Of a stretch of 5,083 nt of DNA, positions 1-5,001 are shown in pieces. The first letter of the stretch is position 1, and every line of letters begins with the position of its first letter. Made by a program: the position numbers and the translations under genes. The notes beneath the pieces were generated by a model. The model was not told the origin of the DNA. It was given only the letters and a program-made list of their open reading frames with translations, and did not search any database. The stretch is from Ignavibacteriaceae bacterium (GTDB taxonomy: Bacteria > Bacteroidota > Ignavibacteria > Ignavibacteriales > Ignavibacteriaceae). Where the stretch lies: contig JALNWB010000229.1 in NCBI GenBank assembly GCA_023231105.1, positions 1-5,083 on the forward strand. The letters run 5' to 3'.

Positions 1-1
1 A

Positions 2-298
2 TGGAATACAATCTTATTCATAACTTATAATAAAATTTATGAGTTAGACCTAAACAACTATTCAGTTAACTTACTGATTCAGGCTGGGAGAGATGCTCAT
101 TATTCAAAAGATGGAAAGTGGATCTCTTATGTTGATTTTACTTATCCGCTACTATATACTTACAATTATGAATTAAAAAAAATAGCCCAGATCAATCTTC
201 CTCTCGTTGGTAACTATATTTCAAATCCACGATTAACTTATGATAACAGCAAGATAATATTTTCGGCGGATTCCAGTTATTACGTGCATACTCAATAA
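2..298 (+). CDS. C-terminal fragment of a PD40/TolB-like beta-propeller protein (5' end outside window)
   Basis: An open frame enters from the left edge and runs 98 codons to a TAA. The translation looks like the end of a protein built from WD40-like PD40 (TolB-type) propeller repeats. One unit contains IYELDLNN followed by GRDAHYSKDGKWISYVD (about residues 29-45 of the fragment), close to the usual 'xDPxFSPDGKxIaF' repeat signature. A second, weaker unit follows, with LYTYNYELKKIAQI and then NPRLTYDNSKIIFSAD. Such propellers occur in periplasmic or secreted proteins and usually mediate protein or ligand binding. The substrate and the full architecture cannot be told from this piece. The gene converges on ccmF and shares its terminator region, so no operon link with the Ccm genes is implied. 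The ATG at position 1 is in another frame and stops after nine codons, so it is not the start. The repeat family is a moderate-confidence call; the exact function is unknown. Confidence 0.72.
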   Translation, partial: WNTILFITYNKIYELDLNNYSVNLLIQAGRDAHYSKDGKWISYVDFTYPLLYTYNYELKKIAQINLPLVGNYISNPRLTYDNSKIIFSADSSYYVHTQ

Positions 299-317
299 AC
301 CGTCTGAGAATATAACA

Positions 318-346
318 AAAAAGCGGTGAATAAATCACCGCTTTTT
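318..346. terminator. Bidirectional intrinsic terminator between convergent genes
   Basis: A perfect inverted repeat has a GC-rich core, GCGGTGA (323-329) pairing with TCACCGC (335-341), around a 5-base loop ATAAA. Runs of A on the left (318-322) and T on the right (342-346) extend it, so either strand gives a hairpin followed by a U-run. It lies 19 bases after the stop of the plus-strand propeller gene and 18 bases after the ccmF stop on the minus strand. It can therefore end transcription from both directions and marks ccmF as the last gene of the ccm operon. Confidence 0.9.
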
Positions 347-364
347 ATTAAATCGTTCTAAGTT

Positions 365-2764
365 CTATGCCCAAGACTCTTTCAATCTCCTGAGAGTAGA
401 AACAAAAAATCCAATAACCACAACTGCAACGCCAATCCACACTAAGCTGATAAACGGCTTGGTGCTGGCATTAACTGCAAGAATTTCAGCTGGTTGAGCG
501 GTTGAGGCAGGCATTGAAAGTTTACCAACAATAAATTCAGCTTTCTTTGTTGTCGGATCTATCTTTGTCAGTTCGACTCGAAGGTCGGCATCTTTGAGTT
601 CAACGGGAACAAAGGTTACACCTTGTTCGGCTTTTTTCATCAATGCTTCAATGGTTTCGGTTTTTCCGTTTTTTGTTACGGTAAGTTTCGCACCCATTTG
701 AAAGTTACCGCCGCTCATCATCACCGACATATCCGGTTTTATAAAATCAGCGTAGGTTAATTCTGCTCCTTCTATCGAGGTTTTTTCATTTGGCATTAAC
801 GTTACGGCATTCCCTTGCGGATTTTTAGCCGCGTTGGAACCATCATCATAAGAAAGAGGCGAGATATAAAAATCTTTTGTAAAGCCTTCAAGGATATCAG
901 GCTCTCTCATCAGACTATTATTAAAAGTACTGATGAACATAATCGGTTTTATAACTCTCGGACTGCCGTTTCCGTCTTTCACACTAACGTTGAATTCATA
1001 CTTAGTGTTATTTTCAATTGGATTGTAGCTTGTAAATTCTAACGTATGCCCTAAAACTTGAACCGGTTTTCCCTTTGTTAAATCAACTTCAACTTGCTTG
1101 GAATAAGCCGATGAACCGACAACACCGAGAATAAAAAGTGAAATGCCGATATGAGCAATGTAAGCGCCAAGCATCTTTTTATTGCCGGTAAAAATTTTGT
1201 AAGCAATTTCCGCATTAACAAAAAAAGCAAAGGCTGCGGAAACGGTAAGCAGGATCATCATAATGTCATATACTTTTCCGAAAAGAATTATCAGCACGGC
1301 AAAAATTCCCGTTGCAATAAGAGAGAATTTTGATTTTTTCAAAATATCTTCGCCGGACGAATGTCTCCATTTTAGTAAGAAGCTAAATCCATTGAGAAAT
1401 CCGATAATAATTGCTAATGGAACGTGCATCTCGTTATAAAATTTAGTTTCAACCGATTGCTTGAATATTGGTGCTGAAGTTCCGACGGCAACAATTAATG
1501 CTGAAGCGCCAATTGTAACGGCTGCGGTAAACAAAGCTAATTCCCGCGCAAGCAAACTTTCTTCCGAAACAATTTGAGATTCAAGATATTTCCACCGGTA
1601 AATTATCATTCCTACACCGAGGAGAAGAAAAGTGCCGACAAAAATAATTAAGAACAAATAAACAATCGTTCCGGGATCAACAAAAGAATGAACCGATGCA
1701 TCGCCGAGAACGCCGCTTCTTGTTAAAAATGTTGAATAGAGAACCATCACATAAGCCAGAATTGAAAGCAATAAATTGATCTTAACAAATTTTCCAATTC
1801 CGCCTTTAGCCTGCGTTTTGCGCTGCACAATCATGGTATGAATTCCGGCAACACTAATAAGCCAGGGAACTAAACTTGCATTTTCAACCGGATCCCAAGC
1901 CCAGTAACCGCCCCAGCCAAGTACTCCGTAAGCCCAATATCCGCCAAGCATAATGCCGAGACCGAGAATTCCGGAGCCTGCTAAAATCCATGGGAATGAC
2001 TGCCGAACCCAGTCTTTGTAATCGTTTTTAATTAACGCTGCCATTGCAAAAGAAAAAGGAACCGTAGTCATTGCAAAACCGGTAAAAAGAATTGGTGGAT
2101 GAATCTGCATCCAGAAATTTTGCAACAGCGGATTTAATCCTTTCCCATGAATAATAAATTGATTTATCGAAATTCCAGCACCTTGTAACGTTGCGTATAA
2201 ATCTTTACTCATCTTAACAAAATTCTGCCCGGAGTTAGGATCGCTGAACATGAAATTTTGCATAAAAGGAAGAGAGAGGAAAGAAGAATTAATTTTTACC
2301 GTTTCGATAAACATTGGTTCTGCCCAAATGAACGCGAATGGATTTTTCATCAGAGGAGAAACCATTACAAGTAAAAAAGTGGTCGCCAAACCAAAAACCA
2401 TCATTACTCTTGGCTCTAAATCATCTCTTTTACCGGTGTATGATTGGAGAAAAACTCCGATCAACGCAGTAACAAAGAGCCACAACATAAAGCTTCCCTG
2501 CTGACCAGCCCAAAATGTTGCAAGTAAATATCCGAAGGGCAAATCATCGCTGCTATAGCTGTAAACGTATTCGTATTGATATTGATGCGTGATGATCAGA
2601 TACATAAGAAATGCAGATGCAATGATTACAAACATTGCCATTGCATGAAAAGACATCCGCGCAATGTTAAGAGTATTTTTTGCGCCACGGTAAGTATAGT
2701 AATACATCACCATTGAAAAAATACTGAATGCAAGCGCCAGCGTAATTAATATACTGCCTGCCAT
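365..2764 (-). CDS. ccmF: CcmF-type cytochrome c haem lyase subunit, long form (799 aa)
   Basis: CcmF is the integral membrane haem lyase of System I; it takes haem from holo-CcmE and joins it to the cysteines of apocytochrome c on the outer face of the cytoplasmic membrane. The sequence shows roughly 15 hydrophobic segments. The WWD haem-handling motif is WGGYWAWDPVENAS at 284-297, preceded by a related GGYWAYG at 274-280. Four histidines match the conserved set by context: H222 (HPPILF), H309 after the WWD loop, H359 (SGVLGDASVHSF) and H538 (YIAHIG). The N-terminal motif reads WAGQQGSFMLW (85-95), where proteobacterial proteins usually have HEGS. The classical protein is about 650 residues. 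The excess lies mainly in the periplasmic stretch, about 553-770, between the AHIG helix and the last helix (771-790). Its first part keeps the REPDI...DFYISPLSY pattern (620-639); the rest is a beta-rich segment I do not recognise. AAGGAG lies 5 bases before the ATG. It is separated from ccmE by 188 repeat-rich bases. Confidence 0.95.
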   Translation of the reverse strand: MAGSILITLALAFSIFSMVMYYYTYRGAKNTLNIARMSFHAMAMFVIIASAFLMYLIITHQYQYEYVYSYSSDDLPFGYLLATFWAGQQGSFMLWLFVTALIGVFLQSYTGKRDDLEPRVMMVFGLATTFLLVMVSPLMKNPFAFIWAEPMFIETVKINSSFLSLPFMQNFMFSDPNSGQNFVKMSKDLYATLQGAGISINQFIIHGKGLNPLLQNFWMQIHPPILFTGFAMTTVPFSFAMAALIKNDYKDWVRQSFPWILAGSGILGLGIMLGGYWAYGVLGWGGYWAWDPVENASLVPWLISVAGIHTMIVQRKTQAKGGIGKFVKINLLLSILAYVMVLYSTFLTRSGVLGDASVHSFVDPGTIVYLFLIIFVGTFLLLGVGMIIYRWKYLESQIVSEESLLARELALFTAAVTIGASALIVAVGTSAPIFKQSVETKFYNEMHVPLAIIIGFLNGFSFLLKWRHSSGEDILKKSKFSLIATGIFAVLIILFGKVYDIMMILLTVSAAFAFFVNAEIAYKIFTGNKKMLGAYIAHIGISLFILGVVGSSAYSKQVEVDLTKGKPVQVLGHTLEFTSYNPIENNTKYEFNVSVKDGNGSPRVIKPIMFISTFNNSLMREPDILEGFTKDFYISPLSYDDGSNAAKNPQGNAVTLMPNEKTSIEGAELTYADFIKPDMSVMMSGGNFQMGAKLTVTKNGKTETIEALMKKAEQGVTFVPVELKDADLRVELTKIDPTTKKAEFIVGKLSMPASTAQPAEILAVNASTKPFISLVWIGVAVVVIGFFVSTLRRLKESWA

Positions 2765-2769
2765 GTGAA

Positions 2770-2775
2770 CTCCTT
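2770..2775 (-). promoter_or_regulatory. Shine-Dalgarno site of ccmF
   Basis: On the minus strand this reads AAGGAG, 5 bases before the ccmF ATG. It fixes the ccmF start and is notable because ccmB and ccmC have no such site. With the long repeat-bearing gap upstream, it lets ccmF be translated independently of ccmE. Confidence 0.8.
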
Positions 2776-2777
2776 GA

Positions 2778-2795
2778 GAATTAGGAATTAAAAAT
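2778..2795. repeat. 18-base direct repeat, copy 1
   Basis: GAATTAGGAATTAAAAAT occurs here and again, identical, at 2914-2931. The two copies bracket the inverted repeats of the ccmE-ccmF gap. Each unit also contains two GAATTA/GGAATTA-like subunits, so it may belong to a family of AT-rich intergenic repeats rather than being a target-site duplication. Confidence 0.85.
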
Positions 2796-2806
2796 TAGAT
2801 AGTTAG

Positions 2807-2843
2807 TAAAAATATTCTACGCAGAATGGCAAGAATATTTTTA
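2807..2843. repeat. 12-bp perfect inverted repeat with 13-base loop
   Basis: TAAAAATATTCT (2807-2818) is the exact reverse complement of AGAATATTTTTA (2832-2843), with a 13-base loop. A smaller alternative pairing ATTCT/AGAAT exists at 2814-2827. The stem is AT-rich. In the minus (transcribed) direction it ends in a short T-run, so it could be a weak terminator or 3' end for ccmE mRNA, but the low GC content makes this uncertain. Confidence 0.7.
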
Positions 2844-2851
2844 GATTAAGA

Positions 2852-2879
2852 GTAGAGACGGGGCACGCCCCGTCTCTAC
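2852..2879. repeat. 28-base REP-like palindrome in the ccmE-ccmF gap
   Basis: GTAGAGACGGGG (2852-2863) pairs perfectly with CCCCGTCTCTAC (2868-2879) around CACG. The C/G of the loop could also pair, so all but the two central bases are self-complementary. It is far more GC-rich than its surroundings. The GTAGAGAC...GTCTCTAC ends resemble a type of short interspersed palindrome seen in multiple copies in cyanobacteria and Bacteroidota-like genomes; that is from memory, not a search. On the ccm transcript it would form a very stable hairpin, but without a U-run it is not a standard terminator. Confidence 0.85.
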
Positions 2880-2913
2880 AGAATAAATCTTTTGTTCTGG
2901 TTTACCAGGTTAT

Positions 2914-2931
2914 GAATTAGGAATTAAAAAT
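2914..2931. repeat. 18-base direct repeat, copy 2
   Basis: This is an exact second copy of GAATTAGGAATTAAAAAT, beginning 136 bases after the start of the first. It lies between the 28-base palindrome and the ccmE stop codon. Confidence 0.85.
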
Positions 2932-2952
2932 AACTGATAATTGATACCTTTT

Positions 2953-3342
2953 TTAAGACGAAGCTGCTGCTGATTGCTTATCTTGATATTTAGACGGACA
3001 TTTAGTCAAAATATCTTTTGCATGAAAGTTTCCGTTTTTATACTGCCCGGTAACAACAATGCTTTTTGCCGCCTCAAAGTTATTAGGAATTGTGCCGGCG
3101 TAAATAACTTTCATTTCATGCCCGGTTGCATCCTTCATATAAAAGACAAAAGTTCTTTCAGATTTATTGATTTCATAACTTTTTTCTTTTACCCAGCTTC
3201 CGGTAGCTTTAATAGTACGTTCGGTTGACATTACTTTGCCGAAATCACTTTCATATTGAATATTACTTTTTGTGAACAAGTAAATCATCATTCCAAGAAA
3301 GACGACGACAATAACTCCGCCGAAGATATATTTATTTTTCAT
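2953..3342 (-). CDS. ccmE: CcmE haem chaperone, cysteine (CxxxY) variant
   Basis: CcmE is the membrane-tethered periplasmic chaperone that receives haem covalently from CcmC/CcmD and hands it to CcmF. This 129-residue protein has a short cytoplasmic start, one membrane anchor (about 5-23) and a beta-barrel (OB-fold) region, about 28-113. Family patterns include IKATGSW (44-50), VFYMKDATGHEMKVIYAG (66-83) and IVVTGQYKNGNFHAKDIL (95-112). The haem-binding position reads LTKCPSKY: Cys115 and Tyr119, where the E. coli-type protein has HxxxY. The codon at 2998-3000 is TGT on the coding strand, a plain cysteine codon. Cys-type CcmE defines the variant System I of archaea and Desulfovibrio-like bacteria that lacks CcmH. 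The tail after Tyr119 is only ten residues, shorter than in E. coli (about 159 aa in total). The ATG overlaps the ccmD-like stop by four bases (ATGA). An AAGGAG lies 10 bases upstream. Confidence 0.95.
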   Translation of the reverse strand: MKNKYIFGGVIVVVFLGMMIYLFTKSNIQYESDFGKVMSTERTIKATGSWVKEKSYEINKSERTFVFYMKDATGHEMKVIYAGTIPNNFEAAKSIVVTGQYKNGNFHAKDILTKCPSKYQDKQSAAASS

Positions 3343-3488
3343 TTTAGAGATTCTCCTTTTATTTCTTTTTCTATATTTTTTATTCGATTGTTAAGTGCCA
3401 ATAAAAATCCAAAGACTCCCGCCCAAACGATAAGGACGATAATCATCACTATGTAAATTGCGTTTTTTGAAAGGAACTCTTCCAACAC
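3339..3488 (-). CDS. ccmD: CcmD-like small membrane protein (49 aa, GTG or TTG start)
   Basis: A short frame fills the gap between ccmC and ccmE. It begins MLEEFLSKNAIYIVMIIV, continues LIVWAGVFGFLLALNNRI (about 19-36) and ends in a charged KNIEKEIKGESLK tail. One membrane helix (about 11-32) followed by a basic/acidic amphipathic tail is the CcmD layout, and the N-terminal 'FLxxNxIYIV' with 'VWAGxFxFLL' looks like CcmD proteins of the Bacteroidota type. CcmD binds CcmC and CcmE and is needed for releasing haem-loaded CcmE from CcmC. There is no suitable ATG; the first in-frame one (codon 15) falls inside the helix. A TGA precedes the GTG at 3488, and the next codon is TTG (3485). A GAGGTG sequence overlapping the ccmC stop serves either start. 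The stop overlaps the ccmE ATG by four bases, suggesting translational coupling. The start is uncertain by one codon. Confidence 0.85.
   Translation of the reverse strand: MLEEFLSKNAIYIVMIIVLIVWAGVFGFLLALNNRIKNIEKEIKGESLK
3353..3358 (-). promoter_or_regulatory. Shine-Dalgarno site of ccmE inside the ccmD-like gene
   Basis: On the minus strand this reads AAGGAG, within the last codons of the ccmD-like gene and 10 bases before the ccmE ATG. Together with the ATGA overlap it supports coupled translation of the two proteins. Confidence 0.65.
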
Positions 3489-3489
3489 T

Positions 3490-3495
3490 CACCTC
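3490..3495 (-). promoter_or_regulatory. Shine-Dalgarno site of the ccmD-like gene
   Basis: The minus strand reads GAGGTG here, overlapping the ccmC TGA stop (3496-3494). The core GAGG is 3 bases from the GTG at 3488 and 6 bases from the TTG at 3485. It supports translation of the small frame even though it has no ATG, and the spacing slightly favours TTG. Confidence 0.65.
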
Positions 3496-4192
3496 AATGA
3501 TATTGTTTATTTAATTTTTCTTTATAAAGCATCGACTTGTATCCAACGTACCACATCCAATAATATAAAATTGTAAACCCTATAAGCGATAAGAAAAAGA
3601 TGAGCAGCATGTTTCCGTTCATTTTAAAATTTACTACCGGACCGGCGTTTGTATCATCGGCAGAACCGGGATGCAAACCTCTCATAATTCTCGGCATAAT
3701 AAAAATGAAAAAGGGAACGGTAACAAAAGCAATAATTGAATAAACCGACGAAAGGGTGGCTCTTTTTTCTTCAACTTCAACGGCTGAACGAAGCGCAAAC
3801 AAGGCGCCGTAAATTAGAAGTAAAGCAAAAATACTTGTCTGCCGCGGATCCCAGCTCCAATAAGAGCCCCATGCAAATTTAGCCCAAACCGCGCCGGTTA
3901 CCGTTGCTAAAATGCAGAAGATCATTCCAAGTTGAGCCGAAGTATGCGCTTTAATATCGTCAACAATATCTTTATTGCGAAGATATTTTATGCTGTAAAC
4001 GGTTGACATAAAAAACGCCACAACGGTAAGCCATGCCGTGGGAACATGAAAAAAGATAATTTTTGCGTTTTCGCCGAGCCCCATAATAAGTGGGAACTCA
4101 TACCAATGCGCAGGCGTTGCAACAATGGGAAAAGTTATTCCGGCAATTGAGACAAAACTGATTAAGAGAAAAAGAAATATTTTCCAAATCAT
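3494..4192 (-). CDS. ccmC: CcmC haem exporter/handling protein (WWD family)
   Basis: CcmC binds haem at the outer face of the cytoplasmic membrane and attaches it to CcmE, forming a complex with CcmD. The 232-residue protein is near the usual length and has about six membrane helices. The WWD motif is WGSYWSWDPRQTS at 108-120. Two external histidines expected to ligate haem are present: H49 in IFFHVPTAW and H174 in RGLHPGS, on either side of the WWD loop. These features separate it from CcmF, which is much longer and has the DPVENAS form. It starts 31 bases after the ccmB stop, with no clear Shine-Dalgarno sequence, and ends 5 bases before the ccmD-like start. Its TGA sits inside the ribosome site of that gene, so the two are probably coupled. 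Nothing in the protein looks damaged. Confidence 0.96.
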   Translation of the reverse strand: MIWKIFLFLLISFVSIAGITFPIVATPAHWYEFPLIMGLGENAKIIFFHVPTAWLTVVAFFMSTVYSIKYLRNKDIVDDIKAHTSAQLGMIFCILATVTGAVWAKFAWGSYWSWDPRQTSIFALLLIYGALFALRSAVEVEEKRATLSSVYSIIAFVTVPFFIFIMPRIMRGLHPGSADDTNAGPVVNFKMNGNMLLIFFLSLIGFTILYYWMWYVGYKSMLYKEKLNKQYH

Positions 4193-4223
4193 AAGAGTTT
4201 CTGTTTAGTGGTTGAAAAAATCA

Positions 4224-4883
4224 TTAATCTTTCCAGATAAAATCAAACAATAAAAAAGATGCCGCTATCATTACAACATCGTAACAGCCAAGCACCGCAA
4301 GTTCAATGTAACTAGTCTCAAAAGTTGTGCCGTCCATCGCTTGTTTCGTTAAATCAATTAACGTTAACATTAGCGGCAATAAAATAGGAAACGATAAAAC
4401 TGGATAAAGCGTTCCCTTTGAGCTTGCTTTTGCAATAATCGAGGCAATTAATGTTGAAGCGATTGCTATCCCGATATTTCCAAGAACAAAAGCATAAAGA
4501 AAAAGGGGTAAATTTTTAAGAACAAAAGCATCGAATAAAGCGGAATAAAGCAATGCAACAACAATATTCATTGCAAAAACGAGAATCAAATTGAAAAAGA
4601 GCTTTCCGCTGAAAATGGTTGTTGGCGATGCAATAAGCTGCAGCGTTAAGGTTGTTCCCCGTTCTTCTTCGGAAACAAAAGCGCGGGACAAACCGGACAT
4701 TGCCGAGAAAAAGATAACAACCCAAAAGAGTCCGCCGGAAAGAAAATCGCTTATTTTTTCATTTCCGATCGAAAACAAAATTACACTGATTGTTACCACA
4801 ATAAACATAATAAGCGAGTTTATCGCGTAGCGCATCCGCAATTCGGAAGCTAAATCTTTCTTAAATAATGCGTAAGCCGACAT
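4224..4883 (-). CDS. ccmB: CcmB, membrane subunit of the Ccm ABC-type complex
   Basis: CcmB is the membrane partner of the CcmA ATPase; with CcmC it forms the complex whose ATP hydrolysis releases haem-loaded CcmE. The 219-residue length equals the family norm (about 220). Six hydrophobic segments are visible, at about 22-40, 51-66, 98-118, 129-151, 160-178 and 195-214. The conserved cytoplasmic loop GLSRAFVSEEERGTTLTLQL (64-83) followed by ASPTTIFSGK (85-94) is the family signature and the likely contact with CcmA. The short N-terminal segment FKKDLASELRMRYAIN also fits. The reading frame closes with tandem stops TAA TGA. The start is the ATG at 4883. The bases before it are A-rich (AAAACTAAAAATTAA) with no Shine-Dalgarno sequence. 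A 78-base repeat-bearing gap separates it from ccmA. Confidence 0.94.
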   Translation of the reverse strand: MSAYALFKKDLASELRMRYAINSLIMFIVVTISVILFSIGNEKISDFLSGGLFWVVIFFSAMSGLSRAFVSEEERGTTLTLQLIASPTTIFSGKLFFNLILVFAMNIVVALLYSALFDAFVLKNLPLFLYAFVLGNIGIAIASTLIASIIAKASSKGTLYPVLSFPILLPLMLTLIDLTKQAMDGTTFETSYIELAVLGCYDVVMIAASFLLFDFIWKD

Positions 4884-4892
4884 TTAATTTTT

Positions 4893-4936
4893 AGTTTTCT
4901 CAGCCAGAGGCTGATCCGCCTTTGGCGGAAGTTTTC
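4893..4936. repeat. Tandem double hairpin bracketed by 7-base direct repeats
   Basis: Two perfect 15-base hairpins stand end to end: TCAGCC-AGA-GGCTGA (4900-4914) and TCCGCC-TTT-GGCGGA (4915-4929). Identical AGTTTTC heptamers touch both ends (4893-4899 and 4930-4936). The unit lies in the ccmA-ccmB gap, 17 bases before the ccmB ATG in the transcribed direction. No U-run follows, so it should not terminate transcription. It may be a small repeat insertion or an mRNA structure that affects ccmB translation or message stability. Confidence 0.8.
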
Positions 4937-4953
4937 AGTTATCGGATTCAATT

Positions 4954-5001
4954 GCAGTTTTTTAATCTTGCAATCTTTCAATTTTGTAATTTTTTAATTC
5001 T
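4954..5001. repeat. Degenerate octamer array over the ccmA 3' end
   Basis: Read on the plus strand, six consecutive 8-base units follow one pattern, about KYAATYTT: GCAGTTTT, TTAATCTT, GCAATCTT, TCAATTTT, GTAATTTT, TTAATTCT. The array crosses the ccmA stop codon (4962-4964), so part of it is coding. The 8-base period is not a multiple of three and so is not a product of protein-level repetition. Confidence 0.6.

Noticed and set aside
1..30. ATG at position 1 as a gene start on the plus strand
   Set aside because: This frame stops after nine codons (TAA at 28-30). The convincing coding frame begins one base later and enters from outside the window.
815..1333. Plus-strand open frames opposite ccmF (815-1042 and 1151-1333)
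   Set aside because: They lie antisense within the clear ccmF coding region, have no recognisable domain or ribosome site, and their composition follows from the ccmF codons.
2250..2504. Plus-strand open frame opposite the start of ccmF
   Set aside because: Antisense shadow of conserved CcmF coding sequence, with no family features.
2897..2908. CTGG-TTTA-CCAG mini hairpin in the ccmE-ccmF gap
   Set aside because: A 4-bp stem is expected by chance in a gap this long, and nothing else supports it.
2765..2952. A CRISPR array or a promoter for ccmF in the ccmE-ccmF gap
   Set aside because: There are only two direct-repeat copies with a palindromic insert, so no repeat-spacer pattern. I could not find a well-spaced -35/-10 pair on the minus strand in this AT-rich stretch.
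3116..3120. His75 of CcmE (TGHEM) as a substitute haem-binding residue
   Set aside because: It lies in the middle of the beta-barrel core, not at the C-terminal haem site. Cys115 occupies the conserved position four residues before Tyr119.
2974..3456. Plus-strand open frames opposite ccmE and the ccmD-like gene (2974-3228, 3256-3456)
   Set aside because: Both are antisense to genes with clear family motifs, and neither encodes a recognisable protein.
4516..4830. Out-of-frame minus ORF (4516-4725) and plus ORF (4591-4830) within ccmB
   Set aside because: The ccmB frame covers the whole stretch with family motifs. These frames are cysteine-rich or low-quality translations typical of shadows.
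4900..4929. Double hairpin as a transcription terminator between ccmA and ccmB
   Set aside because: No T-run follows in the transcribed direction, and the downstream genes belong to the same pathway, so read-through is expected.
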